Assembly: GCF_009720525.1 (NCBI RefSeq)
Contig: NZ_CP043930.1
Span: 5,461,001-5,525,000 of the forward strand
DNA length: 64,000 nucleotides
Reading direction: 5' to 3'
Origin: Gimesia benthica
GTDB taxonomy: Bacteria; Planctomycetota; Planctomycetia; Planctomycetales; Planctomycetaceae
A program made the position numbers and the translations under genes. This document shows positions 19,071 through 27,709 of this stretch, piece after piece. The stretch's first letter is position 1. The number at the start of each line of letters is the position of its first letter. Below the pieces are notes generated by a model, which was given only the letters and a program-made list of their open reading frames with translations, was not told the origin of the DNA and searched no databases.

Positions 19071-19103
19071 CATTCTTGATAAGTCGCTCTGAGTTCAAGA
19101 ATG
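19071..19103. repeat. Inverted repeat between convergent genes
   Basis: CATTCTTGA (19071-19079) and TCAAGAATG (19095-19103) are perfect complements. The right arm contains the stop codon of the minus-strand gene. There is no T-run, so termination is possible but weak. Confidence 0.45.
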
Positions 19104-19631
19104 GTTGAACGCTTTCCATAGATCCGTGTGTCTGACATCGATGGCATACCAGCAGGCTCCCGAATCTGCTGCGGGGAAATCCTGCCAGGCGACAATGAAG
19201 TGAAAACTGCATCGGTTTCCTTTTTTCAGGTCAGGCAGTGTCAGCGAGATGCCTTTTTCGTCATGTCCCAGCGGGCAGAATTCATATTTCTGCTCTTCCG
19301 GCAGGCGCGCATTAAGACACTCTTCATCTTCAGTGCCGATCATAAGCTGCGTCTGAGCATTCTCCCAGGACATAGCAAACAGATGCTGGCCCCCTTCATA
19401 AGAGCAGGAGTCGTACTTATGGCCCCGCAGTCGGCACTCGAATATCAGATCTTCTGCTGGTTCGCGACAGTTAGTTTGAAGCAGAATTCCCAGGCAGTTG
19501 TCTAGCGACATCCCAGCCGGCAACCGGGGTGAGAGCGGCACCTCATCAAGCTGTACCTGTACCCCCGGTGTGACACCAAAGACGAAGAAATTGATTTCCC
19601 CCAGTGGGGTGTTGATGATGAGATTGTGCAT
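19095..19631 (-). CDS. Hypothetical cysteine-containing protein
   Basis: A 178-residue, apparently cytosolic protein with eight cysteines (for example CREPAEDLIFECRLRGHKYDSC) that do not form an obvious zinc motif. There is no signal peptide and I recognise no family. The beta-strand-rich pattern and regular codon use make it credible. It stands alone on the minus strand, converging on the PDZ-like pair. Confidence 0.65.
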   Translation of the reverse strand: MHNLIINTPLGEINFFVFGVTPGVQVQLDEVPLSPRLPAGMSLDNCLGILLQTNCREPAEDLIFECRLRGHKYDSCSYEGGQHLFAMSWENAQTQLMIGTEDEECLNARLPEEQKYEFCPLGHDEKGISLTLPDLKKGNRCSFHFIVAWQDFPAADSGACWYAIDVRHTDLWKAFNHS

Positions 19632-19824
19632 GTCAGGAAGTGAAGGAATGTGGCGTTAGTCTTTTTTTGAGGAATTCCAGCGATTGATGAAATGTAACCG
19701 ATTCATTGGAGAGATGATTATCAACTGGAGACAGTGATTTTTATGATTATGATAAGCTGTAAGACCTGGTTTGAATGACGGCGGTTATCAGATAGTAGTA
19801 AATTCTGTCTGGGAAACAAATCGA

Positions 19825-20502
19825 ATGCATTTTTATGAACAGCACTACGAGCGATATTGTTTGCGAGAATATATTGGAATGTGGCATCCGAATATTCCCA
19901 AAGCTGTTATTTACTGGATTTTGATTAAGCTCAATTTAAAGCGACTGAATAGAAAACCGTTTCCCGTGTTTCGCTCCGTTCGAGCTAATCAAATTGAGTT
20001 GGATCAGGTACCTGAAAAATATCGTGCTGCAATTTCTGAAGAACTGAACCTGTTATTCAGGTATGACTTTGTGGATCCCCTTCTGTCTGGTGTCATCTCT
20101 GGTTCCAGTTTAAAAGAACTAAGACAAACGGGAGTCTGTTTGCTTTCACGTCATAAGAATGGAAATTCAGCAGTATCTGTCATTATTGATTATCATGACG
20201 GTCGTGTAACACGGCGGCCTAATTTTATTTTTACATTTATTTCAGACCCTCCTGGTGATATCACAACCAGTAACGGTCGATTTATGTGTTATTCAGATCC
20301 GGGAGGTGAGAATGCATACTATCCCAAAGTTCCTTTTGAAAAACTGGTGCATATTCACAATCAGAGAATTCTGAGTTCGAACAGAGACTTTTTACCAATC
20401 AATGACAATGAAGATCTCGTGCGAATGACAGACGGTAGATTGGTGAAAAGTATCGATGAGTTAATCCGTCGTGGGATTCTGAAGTATAAATATACTGAAT
20501 AG
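19825..20502 (+). CDS. Hypothetical protein
   Basis: The likely start is ATG 19825, preceded by GGGAAA; an in-frame TTG at 19771 would add 18 residues. The 225-residue product begins with the aromatic MHFYEQHYERYCLREYIGMW and has no signal peptide or membrane span. The latter half is strand-rich, including VSVIIDYHDGRVTRRPNF. No family is recognised. It is AT-rich relative to the region and lies 28 bases before the pentapeptide-repeat gene on the same strand, so co-transcription is likely. Confidence 0.65.
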   Translation: MHFYEQHYERYCLREYIGMWHPNIPKAVIYWILIKLNLKRLNRKPFPVFRSVRANQIELDQVPEKYRAAISEELNLLFRYDFVDPLLSGVISGSSLKELRQTGVCLLSRHKNGNSAVSVIIDYHDGRVTRRPNFIFTFISDPPGDITTSNGRFMCYSDPGGENAYYPKVPFEKLVHIHNQRILSSNRDFLPINDNEDLVRMTDGRLVKSIDELIRRGILKYKYTE

Positions 20503-20530
20503 TTCCTGCTCCTGTATTTAGAGAACCATC

Positions 20531-21175
20531 ATGAACGTTGACTCTCATCTGGTTCGTCTGGTGCATGACATTTTGTTTCGTGAGTGGGACCCGCTGGGTG
20601 TGAATGCAGATGAAGCCGCCTTCAGTGAGTATTCTCGGTATGATGTTGTGCTTCTCCAATTACTCAAGAGAGAGGCGGATGAACGGCGTGTTGCAGAGCA
20701 TCTGCTGCGAATTCAGGAAAACTCGCTGGGGATCAGTCCGACTGATCTTGAGAGGGATAAGGTGATCGCCTCGCGACTGCTGGCTGCGTATGAGATTGCC
20801 CAGCGTCGCATTCGACCGGCCCGCTCCGCGGAAGAGTTACTGGAACGTTATCAGACGGGAGAACGTGTTTTCAATGGCAGCCGGATTGAGACGGACGAAA
20901 GTGGAATTCTGGCGGGTTGTACTCTGAATGGTCTGGTGCTCCGCAATGCTTATGTGAAGCTCTCATTTCAGCGAGTGTCACTGCGAGGTGCCGATTTCTG
21001 GGACTCGGAGTTAAAGGGCTCTGACTTCTCTTATGCCGATTTAAGGGGGGCCAGGTTTGTCGGAAGCGTGCTGAGCGACACTTCTTTTCAAGGGGCCCGG
21101 CTCGAAGGAGCCCAGTTTAACAATGCCTGTTATCAGCTGCGCATGTTGAAAACAGGTGAGTTCCCAGACAGTTGA
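20531..21175 (+). CDS. Pentapeptide repeat-containing protein
   Basis: A 214-residue protein. The N-terminal 100 residues are helical and charged. Residues about 120-200 contain pentapeptide (A(D/N)LXX) repeats, clearest in LRGADFWDSELKGSDFSYAD and continuing through LRGARF and LEGAQF, which fold as a right-handed quadrilateral beta-helix. Some family members mimic DNA and protect gyrase; most have no known role, and nothing here points to gyrase. It probably shares a transcript with the preceding unknown gene. Confidence 0.85.
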   Translation: MNVDSHLVRLVHDILFREWDPLGVNADEAAFSEYSRYDVVLLQLLKREADERRVAEHLLRIQENSLGISPTDLERDKVIASRLLAAYEIAQRRIRPARSAEELLERYQTGERVFNGSRIETDESGILAGCTLNGLVLRNAYVKLSFQRVSLRGADFWDSELKGSDFSYADLRGARFVGSVLSDTSFQGARLEGAQFNNACYQLRMLKTGEFPDS

Positions 21176-21197
21176 TGAACCGCGCTGATCGGAAACT

Positions 21198-22001
21198 TCA
21201 AGCAAATTCAGCGTGAATGTATTCTCCGATTGGCTGGAATCCCAGTCTGGTGTAGGCCCGGATGGCGGGGGTGTTGTCGTTGTTGACGAACAGGGTGATT
21301 TGTCTGTCCCGGGCGAACCAGTGTCTGCAGGTGGCGCTGACGGTCTGTTTGGCGTAGCCTTTTTCCTGGTGGGCGGGATGTGTCATTACGCCGCCTACCT
21401 GGGCGTAGTGTCGGGATAGCCCGTGGACATTGGCTTTGGCGATGATCTCGCCATCCTGTTTCAGTAGCCATTCGTATTCGGGGACTATACGCGCCCGCTC
21501 GTTTTCAGGCACCTCTCTGTCGGCGGGCTGCTCATCCATGATGTTTCCCAGGCGAATGATGCCGTCTATGTCGCCTGACGTCCCCTGGACTTCTGCTCCT
21601 GTAGAACAGTCATGGAAATTCTCCTGCTCCAGCAGGTACAGGGTCTGCTCCCGAACTTTGATGGGGGTGATGCCATGCTGCTGGAGACGGTCGAGGGTCG
21701 GGAGTGCATGCCGCTGGAAGGCGACGACATATTTCACGGGCCGGTTCTGTTTCACGAACTCATCGACAAAAGCATCGATGACAGTGGTACTCTCAGCATG
21801 CAGTGTGATGTCGTTCCAGAGGCCGAAGTAGACACCCAGACCCGTCAGCACATCATTTTCGAAATAGCCCAGATAAGTGTTGAACTCGAAAGGATTGTCA
21901 GAGAATTCAAAGCTGCCGATCACGAACATGTTTTCGAGTTCGTGCTGGTAAGCATAGTCCAGAATGAGCTGTTGATCTGAGGCGGTTAGTTCACGAAGCA
22001 T
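21198..22001 (-). CDS. GNAT family N-acetyltransferase
   Basis: From ATG 22001 the product is 267 residues. The frame stays open to 22091, but that extension runs through a transcription terminator and is unlikely to be translated. The C-terminal half carries the acetyl-CoA fold: VGGVMTHPAHQEKGYAKQ is motif A (Q/R-x-x-G-x-G/A) and NNDNTPAIRAYTRLGFQPIG is motif B. The N-terminal half (FVIGSFEFSDNPFEF) resembles the degenerate first GNAT domain of two-domain acetyltransferases. Substrate unknown. Confidence 0.88.
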   Translation of the reverse strand: MLRELTASDQQLILDYAYQHELENMFVIGSFEFSDNPFEFNTYLGYFENDVLTGLGVYFGLWNDITLHAESTTVIDAFVDEFVKQNRPVKYVVAFQRHALPTLDRLQQHGITPIKVREQTLYLLEQENFHDCSTGAEVQGTSGDIDGIIRLGNIMDEQPADREVPENERARIVPEYEWLLKQDGEIIAKANVHGLSRHYAQVGGVMTHPAHQEKGYAKQTVSATCRHWFARDRQITLFVNNDNTPAIRAYTRLGFQPIGEYIHAEFA

Positions 22002-22059
22002 GGAGTGTCGGTTCCGGAAGTTGAGCTGTTGAAAGTAGTTCGCGACTAATCGTACAAGA

Positions 22060-22101
22060 CAAAAAAACGCCCGACAAGGTTCACACCTCATCGGACGTTT
22101 T
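22060..22101 (-). terminator. Rho-independent terminator after the His-rich PDZ gene
   Basis: On the minus strand ACGTCCGA pairs with TCGGGCGT (one wobble pair) around a 16-base loop and is followed by seven T. It lies 35 bases after the stop of the PDZ-protein gene and just upstream of the acetyltransferase. Confidence 0.88.
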
Positions 22102-22135
22102 ACGGGTTGCCTGCAGTGTCATGTATTGCTTACTC

Positions 22136-23245
22136 CTAGAAGCTGGCTGCGGGCAGCTGAGTCATCTGAACGGTTGCCTGAAGTGGCTCGCCTTCGATGG
22201 ATTCCAGCAGTTCCATTTCCAGTACACCACCTGACTGAGCGATGACCTGGCCGAACACTTCGTTGTCGGTGATAACAACGCCGTTGCACTTCGTGATCAC
22301 CATTCCCGGTTGCATGCCGACAGCAGCGGCAGGTGAATTTTCTGCGACTGTTTCTACGCCAATCCCTTTGCCGGGCAGCATCATTCCTTTCAGACCGAGG
22401 AACCAGCGAACGTCTTCCACAACCACTCCGTTGGGAGCGACATAGTCACAAGTTGGATACACGTAGTTGCAGTACTGGTAGTTACCGGGCACGCAGTTTC
22501 GCAGTGGTGTGCAGTAGTTGTACCACCACCAGGAGAAGCGAGGACGATGGTTGTGCCAGTGATGGTTTCCGTGGTGACCATGATTGTGTCCGTTATGATG
22601 TCCATTGTGGTGACCATTATGATGTCCATTGTGGTTTCCATTATGGTGTCCGTTGCCCTGACCTGGTTTGTGAGGCATGGGCTTGGAAGGCCGTGGTTTT
22701 GGAGGACCATTGCCAACGGGAGGCCGAGGACGAGGTCGTGGTTTGGGAGCTCCCATGCCAGGTTTCGGAGGAGTGATTCCGCCATTGCCTGGTTTGCCGT
22801 TACCGATACCCGGATCGAGAGGTTTCGGGAACGGTTTGGGTTTGGTGCTTCCGATGCCTGTGAACGGTTTCCTGGTTGGGCGAGTAAAAGTGTTGCCTGG
22901 CTTCTTGTTGTTGAACTGGGAGTGAACCTGTTTCATCGAAGTGCGTGGCTGCAGGGGAGAACCCTTATGCTGCATCTTGGAAAACGAGTTCTGATTCATC
23001 CGCGTGTTTGTGACACGGTGGTTGAAGTTCTGAGGAGCCTTCATCGTTGATGTTCGGGATCGCATCCCGTTATTTCGTGATTGGAAATTCCCTCGTGACC
23101 GAGAGGAAAAGTTCGAGCGAGATGAGCTCGAGCGGGAGAAACCAGAGCGACCATTCGAGTGTCCTCTTCCCCCGGCATAAGTTTCTAATGTCATTGTTCC
23201 GGCGACCATTGCCACAATAACCAAACTGAGTGTGAAGCGTTTCAT
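22136..23245 (-). CDS. Secreted His/Asn/Gly-repeat protein with C-terminal PDZ domain
   Basis: A 369-residue protein with a signal peptide (about 1-24). Residues 25-110 are Ser/Arg/Asn-rich, 110-195 Pro/Gly/Lys-rich, and about 195-230 consist of HHNG repeats. Then comes an aromatic segment (FSWWWYNYC) with five Cys (about 240-270), and a PDZ domain at about 275-360 (LGLKGMMLPGKGIGVETV, SPAAAVGMQPGMVIT). The His run could bind metal and the low-complexity arm could reach across the envelope. No protease domain is present. AGGACA precedes the ATG, and a terminator follows the stop. Confidence 0.82.
   Translation of the reverse strand: MKRFTLSLVIVAMVAGTMTLETYAGGRGHSNGRSGFSRSSSSRSNFSSRSRGNFQSRNNGMRSRTSTMKAPQNFNHRVTNTRMNQNSFSKMQHKGSPLQPRTSMKQVHSQFNNKKPGNTFTRPTRKPFTGIGSTKPKPFPKPLDPGIGNGKPGNGGITPPKPGMGAPKPRPRPRPPVGNGPPKPRPSKPMPHKPGQGNGHHNGNHNGHHNGHHNGHHNGHNHGHHGNHHWHNHRPRFSWWWYNYCTPLRNCVPGNYQYCNYVYPTCDYVAPNGVVVEDVRWFLGLKGMMLPGKGIGVETVAENSPAAAVGMQPGMVITKCNGVVITDNEVFGQVIAQSGGVLEMELLESIEGEPLQATVQMTQLPAASF
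22572..22656. repeat. 12-base tandem repeat (24-base higher order) coding HHNG
   Basis: Units such as CCATTATGATGT and CCATTGTGGTGA alternate across this stretch, encoding HHNG on the minus strand. Near-identity at DNA level shows recent unit duplication, and the copy number is likely variable between strains. Confidence 0.8.
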
Positions 23246-23561
23246 TGTCCTGTTCCCCTTATTTCGTATCAGATTCCACGATTGTGTTTGTTTTGTTTAA
23301 CAGGTCCCATGCCTGTCTGACTTACTCAGCGTGAAGTGGGAAAAACTGTTACAGGAAAAATGAGAAAAGTTCTAACTTGTTAAATAACAGGTGTATGGCG
23401 CGTTGCTCGGCACGTGGGAATGTTACATATGCAGGTTTTTTGATGAGCAGGTTGCAATCAATTGATGGTCCGCGGATACTGGAATGGTTCGCCTCTGAAC
23501 AGGGGGGACGTCTTATTTCGGCTGACTTATTAATCTGAATATTTAATGGACAGGAATCCGG
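23246..23561. other. Divergent promoter region, no gene seen
   Basis: 316 AT-rich bases between the minus-strand PDZ gene and the plus-strand NHL gene. A small inverted repeat (ACAGG...CCTGT) lies near 23300. No RNA gene or clear promoter boxes are recognised. Confidence 0.4.
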
Positions 23562-24569
23562 ATGATGAAGAAGTGCTTGCGTTCAATTGCGGTAGCTGTG
23601 GTCTGTTGTCTGGCAGTGCCGGTGATGGCGGGAGAGAAGGTCGAACCGGTGCGGATGGGCAGCGGTATCATGACTTTTGATACCGTGCCCGGCTGGGGGT
23701 TCGACGAACAGGGGCGTTCCGTTCTGGGCCCCACCCATGGCGGCGTGGTTGTCGACAAAGAGGGAAATATCTACACAAGTGCCAAGCTGGGTGTGTTCGT
23801 CTTCTCACCCGACGGGAAAGTAGTGCGCCGTTTTCTGGGAGACGAGTACTCAAACATTCACGATATTGAAATCCGGGATGAACCCGAAGGGGAATTCATT
23901 TACGGTGCCCGCAACGTGGCCGGGGAAGGGATCAAGTTTCACGCCGAGACGGGAGACATCGTTCTCAAACTGCCGTTCCCGAAAGAGTCCGGACTGAACC
24001 TCAAGAAGTTTGCCCCGACTGCAATTACCGTCGCCCCCAATGGAGACATTATTCTCTCAGACGGTTACGCCAGTAATTACATCTTCAAGTTTGATAAAGA
24101 TGGTAAATACAAATCCCACTTCGGTAAGAAGGGGAACGGCTTGAAGGAATTTAACACCGCACACGGGATGACGCTGGATACGCGATACAATCCGCCCCGC
24201 CTGTTGATCTGCGACCGTAACCATCAGCCCAAGGGCCGCCTGGTGCATTACGATCTGGACGGGAACTACATCGAAGAAGTAATCACCGGACTGGGCATGC
24301 CGACTTCAGTCGCGATCCAGGGAGATTACGTTTCGGTTCCCGACCTGCACGGACGGCTGGTCATTCTGGACAAGACCAACACCATCGTCGCCGTACTGGG
24401 TAACAACGAAGATCCGAAAACGCATCGCAACTTCAACGTCCCCCAGGATCAGTGGCGCGAGGGCATCTTCAGCGGCACTCACGGTTCCTACTGGGACAAA
24501 GAGGGCAACCTCTACGTGCAGGACTGGAATGTTTCCGGCCGACTGATGAAGCTGGTGCGGGTGAAGTAA
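23562..24569 (+). CDS. Secreted NHL-repeat beta-propeller protein
   Basis: A 335-residue protein with a signal peptide (about 1-23, ending near VPVMA). The remainder shows repeated NHL-type blades, for example GGVVVDKEGNIYTS, ITVAPNGDIILSDGY and HGSYWDKEGNLYVQDW. The fold resembles the peptidyl-alpha-hydroxyglycine amidating lyase propeller, but lyase activity is not supported. In planctomycetes such propellers are often exported binding proteins. Two ATGs in a row (23562, 23565) leave the start uncertain by one codon. The gene downstream is 38 bases away and co-oriented. Confidence 0.85.
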   Translation: MMKKCLRSIAVAVVCCLAVPVMAGEKVEPVRMGSGIMTFDTVPGWGFDEQGRSVLGPTHGGVVVDKEGNIYTSAKLGVFVFSPDGKVVRRFLGDEYSNIHDIEIRDEPEGEFIYGARNVAGEGIKFHAETGDIVLKLPFPKESGLNLKKFAPTAITVAPNGDIILSDGYASNYIFKFDKDGKYKSHFGKKGNGLKEFNTAHGMTLDTRYNPPRLLICDRNHQPKGRLVHYDLDGNYIEEVITGLGMPTSVAIQGDYVSVPDLHGRLVILDKTNTIVAVLGNNEDPKTHRNFNVPQDQWREGIFSGTHGSYWDKEGNLYVQDWNVSGRLMKLVRVK

Positions 24570-24607
24570 CGGGGAAGAGCTGATCCTGCCTCAACAGGAG
24601 TCTGTCG

Positions 24608-25264
24608 ATGAATGGGATTCCGGAGGAGTTTCGTATTGCTGGTGATACTAAAGATGTTTCCAGTGATGTGGACGCCTCCGCGGATCCAGACATCCCTCTG
24701 CGAAAGCGGTATGTCATCCTGTTGTTACTGCTGGCGGTCCTGTTTGTGGGCATGCCTGTGGTATTGCTGGCGGCTCTGTTCCTGTTGCCTCCCGCGAAAT
24801 ATTCACAAGAGCCACGCTACTATGAAGTGACCGACCCGGGAAGTGACTTTAAGCACTATACCGGTTTCGACTGGCCGGAGTCGGCCCGGGTTGTCTCTGC
24901 GGGTGAAGTGAGGCTCGAATTCCTCGGGGATGGTGGATACTACCTGGTCTTTGATACCGATGCGGAGACCATTTCACACTGGTCAAAGCAACCTACCCCG
25001 TGGGGAGAAACTGAGTGGCAACCGGGACCGGTGCCAGCTGAGATTCCCCGGTTTTTCAACTTCGGCATCTCGGGGATGAGTGCTCCCACTCTGGGAACTG
25101 ACGCCGCGGGCCCGATCGAAGCGTTGCAGATAGAACGCCTGCTGGATTCTCCAGAGATTCGCTACGCCGCACGACAGCGGGCAAAGAACTCCTGGAACAA
25201 TGGAGAGATCCTGCTGCTGGACCCTGTGCAGAATCGAGTCTGGTATTCCCGCTGGGATTTATGA
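24608..25264 (+). CDS. Hypothetical single-span membrane protein
   Basis: A 218-residue product with an acidic cytosolic N-terminus (about 1-35) and one strong membrane helix (about 38-62, Leu/Val-rich, ending in LLPPAKY). The extracytoplasmic domain of about 150 residues is rich in Trp, Gly and Pro. AGGAG lies seven bases before the ATG. I recognise no family. It follows the NHL gene closely and may share its transcript. Confidence 0.75.
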   Translation: MNGIPEEFRIAGDTKDVSSDVDASADPDIPLRKRYVILLLLLAVLFVGMPVVLLAALFLLPPAKYSQEPRYYEVTDPGSDFKHYTGFDWPESARVVSAGEVRLEFLGDGGYYLVFDTDAETISHWSKQPTPWGETEWQPGPVPAEIPRFFNFGISGMSAPTLGTDAAGPIEALQIERLLDSPEIRYAARQRAKNSWNNGEILLLDPVQNRVWYSRWDL

Positions 25265-25294
25265 AGTCCCTCTTTGGTTGAGCGGGAGAGCCGT

Positions 25295-26074
25295 TCAGTC
25301 CACCTGGGCGGCCCAGTAGACTCCGGAGGCGACCAGTGATTTCGGACCGTCCTGAGCTTCCGGGTGAGGACTGTAACAGATCACGCGACCGGCACCAAAT
25401 TTGGAACGGATGATGGCATGAGTGCCTACCATCGCTCCGGCGGGGGCGCCGTTGCGGGCCACTTCGGTTTCGAAACGCGCCAGAACTTCGTAGCCCGGGA
25501 GGTGCTGCTGGTTGTCGGGGACCAGCAGTGGCCCGTTCTGGTAGCGTACTTTGTAACTTTTCGGACCGCGGGCGAGGACCTGTTGTCCGGCGGGTGTAAG
25601 ACCGATTTCAACGGTTTCAGCGCCTCGGGCCCAGTGCTGGCGATCCCAGACGCGGGCATTGATTACTCCCAGCGACCATTGGTAATGCGATGAGGCGAGG
25701 TAGGCCCCGGCGCAGATCCCCACATAACCACCGCCGTTCTGGACAAACTGGCGGACCGCTTTGCGGCCTTCCGGGGCCAGTGCTTTCGACTGCTTGCTGC
25801 CACTGCCGCCGGGCATGATGAGGACGTCAAAGTCTTTGAGTACGCCGTTACGAATTTCAGCAGGACGGACGACCTGATACTTGAAACCATTGGCTGGCGT
25901 GAGGAACTGTTTCAGATTACGCGGGCCGTTTGATTCCTTGTCCAGATAGTCAAACACCGCGACTCGAACCAGTTTCGTTTCAGCTGTCTGTTCTTCTGCC
26001 TGAACTGTGATCGGCAGACAGGCCAGACACAGGATGAAGAAATTCGCACAACGGAATTTAATAGTAGAACGCAT
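25295..26074 (-). CDS. Secreted BPL-N/class I glutamine amidotransferase-like protein
   Basis: A 259-residue protein with a signal peptide (about 1-26). The body is the flavodoxin-like class I amidotransferase fold: FDVLIMPGGSGS, then GGGYVGICAGAYLAS with the nucleophile-elbow Cys121. These features fit the BPL_N domain (biotin-protein-ligase N-terminal-like), which usually has no ligase module. Being exported, it is unlikely to act on glutamine in the usual way. AAGGAT eight bases upstream supports the start. It follows the C45-type hydrolase by 29 bases, suggesting an operon of two exported Cys-dependent enzymes. Confidence 0.85.
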   Translation of the reverse strand: MRSTIKFRCANFFILCLACLPITVQAEEQTAETKLVRVAVFDYLDKESNGPRNLKQFLTPANGFKYQVVRPAEIRNGVLKDFDVLIMPGGSGSKQSKALAPEGRKAVRQFVQNGGGYVGICAGAYLASSHYQWSLGVINARVWDRQHWARGAETVEIGLTPAGQQVLARGPKSYKVRYQNGPLLVPDNQQHLPGYEVLARFETEVARNGAPAGAMVGTHAIIRSKFGAGRVICYSPHPEAQDGPKSLVASGVYWAAQVD

Positions 26075-26103
26075 GGAAGCTATCCTTGGTTTCGTCAGAT
26101 GTT

Positions 26104-27405
26104 TCAGGGGATCACGATTGTTTTCTTGACCGGAGCGAACCGGGGAGGCGGAGGAGCAGGCAGGTCGATCGCGGCCTGCTTCATTTCCTGCAGTTCCTGT
26201 TGCATCGCCTGCATGGCGAGTGCCGCCATCTTCTGATGGAAGCGGGTGACTGCCCCTTGTGAATAACCGTGCTGTCTGCGACTGGTCTGAAAAGCTTGCG
26301 TGAGCTTGAGGATTTTGTCTTCTGTTTTCCAGAGGTCTTCCCAGATACCGGGGAGGCCCTGGGTGTCGATGCCGTCACCCTCGGCTGATTTACTCCAGGC
26401 ACGCAGGGAAATTGCGATCTCTCCCAGCTCGGCTCCCCTGCGATCTTCCAGCGGGTCCGCGACCTGTTCCATGTCGACCCAACAGGGAACGGCCAGTGAA
26501 AAACTGGGATTGCCCAGAATGGTCCACATGGTTGTCAGGCCGGGGTTTTCTCCAGGTTTGACGCCATGAAAGACGGCTGCAGAAACGGTGGTGGATCGGC
26601 TGATGGTGTTTGCGGTCTGGATGATTTCGGGCAGCTTGCCTTTGGTACCGTTGACGGTGCCGGGGTGAGGAGTGCCTTGCTGGTTAGACAGGTCGCGTGT
26701 CAGGTTGCGAAGCAGGTATTCCACAGTGATGCCAGCTCCCCGCTGTTGTTCGAGTCGGGAACAGGCCTGGGAATAGCGTTCGGCGGAATAAATCTTTCCC
26801 AGATGACGCTGCTCGGGAAGGGCCGGCAGTCCCTGGGCCGTGGTGGCGAAGTTAGAACGTACGATGTAGCCATTGGGGGCTGTCTGGGGATCGTTGGCGT
26901 CAAACATTGCGTAGCTGTCGGGTCCGGTTTCGAAGAGGGCGGCACCTCCCCAGGCATCAATGACACCAAAGTTGGAAACAGTGCGACGGCCCGTTATGTT
27001 GGTTTCGTCGAGCAGTTTGCGGAAGTCCTCGACTGTTTCACAGGTTTCCAGGGCGTGTTTGATGAAGCGCCCATTGCCCATGCCGGACTTTTTGCCGGGA
27101 GTGCCGAGATCTTTGCTCAATGAGTTTTCCAGACAGAAGCCGGCTTCGTTGACGCCCATGAATGCCGATTTTCGGTTGCCTGCATTGACCACGGCAATGG
27201 CGCGGAGCGGCCCCTCTTTGAACAGGACCACTTCATTATGGATATTTGACGTGTCCCGATTTTTCCAGAGCAGTGGTCGGCCGTCAGCGGTCGCTTTTCC
27301 ACTGATAACAGCGGTCGTGCAGGCATGGGTGGAAGCAGACCCTGTTCCTGAAATCAGAACCAGCAGCAGCAGCGTCCGCAGCAGTGAAGTCACGTTTCGA
27401 GCCAT
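26104..27405 (-). CDS. Secreted Ntn-hydrolase of the C45 acyltransferase/amidase type
   Basis: A 433-residue protein with a signal peptide that would end right before Cys29 (SASTHA|CTTAVISG). In N-terminal nucleophile hydrolases such as penicillin acyltransferase, the mature enzyme begins with the catalytic Cys, which fits. The GRPLLWKNRDTS segment and the GVNEAGFCLENS region are family hallmarks. Substrates may be N-acyl amides, bile-salt-like or acyl-homoserine-type molecules; none can be picked here. It is first in a likely two-gene unit with the amidotransferase-like gene. Confidence 0.82.
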   Translation of the reverse strand: MARNVTSLLRTLLLLVLISGTGSASTHACTTAVISGKATADGRPLLWKNRDTSNIHNEVVLFKEGPLRAIAVVNAGNRKSAFMGVNEAGFCLENSLSKDLGTPGKKSGMGNGRFIKHALETCETVEDFRKLLDETNITGRRTVSNFGVIDAWGGAALFETGPDSYAMFDANDPQTAPNGYIVRSNFATTAQGLPALPEQRHLGKIYSAERYSQACSRLEQQRGAGITVEYLLRNLTRDLSNQQGTPHPGTVNGTKGKLPEIIQTANTISRSTTVSAAVFHGVKPGENPGLTTMWTILGNPSFSLAVPCWVDMEQVADPLEDRRGAELGEIAISLRAWSKSAEGDGIDTQGLPGIWEDLWKTEDKILKLTQAFQTSRRQHGYSQGAVTRFHQKMAALAMQAMQQELQEMKQAAIDLPAPPPPRFAPVKKTIVIP

Positions 27406-27709
27406 GTCGTGTCAGACCTTCCATGAAGAACCAGAAGTCTCTTAAAGATAATTCCGTCCAGAACCTAAATTCTGAGGACATTTTGGGTTTCGGTTTTGAG
27501 AACCTCAAGTCAGGAGAGGGGCCTGCACGAAACCTGCATCAAATCTTCATATTGTGCAATGTCATTCCCAGCAGGAAAACAAAAAATTAAGATTCGGAGA
27601 GGAAAAGGAAAGATATTCTGTCAGGTAAGATGCAGATGTCTTATGCTGGAGGCAGGAAAACAGCTGTGTTCGCTGTCGTTACGATGTTGCATCCGGAAAG
27701 GGGACTCTG
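27406..27709. other. Divergent intergenic region, no gene seen
   Basis: 304 AT-rich bases between the minus-strand hydrolase and the plus-strand membrane paralogues. No RNA gene, terminator or clear operator is recognised. Confidence 0.4.

Noticed and set aside
22002..22091. N-terminal extension of the GNAT acetyltransferase
   Set aside because: The extra codons lie in the terminator of the preceding transcript and do not resemble GNAT sequence.
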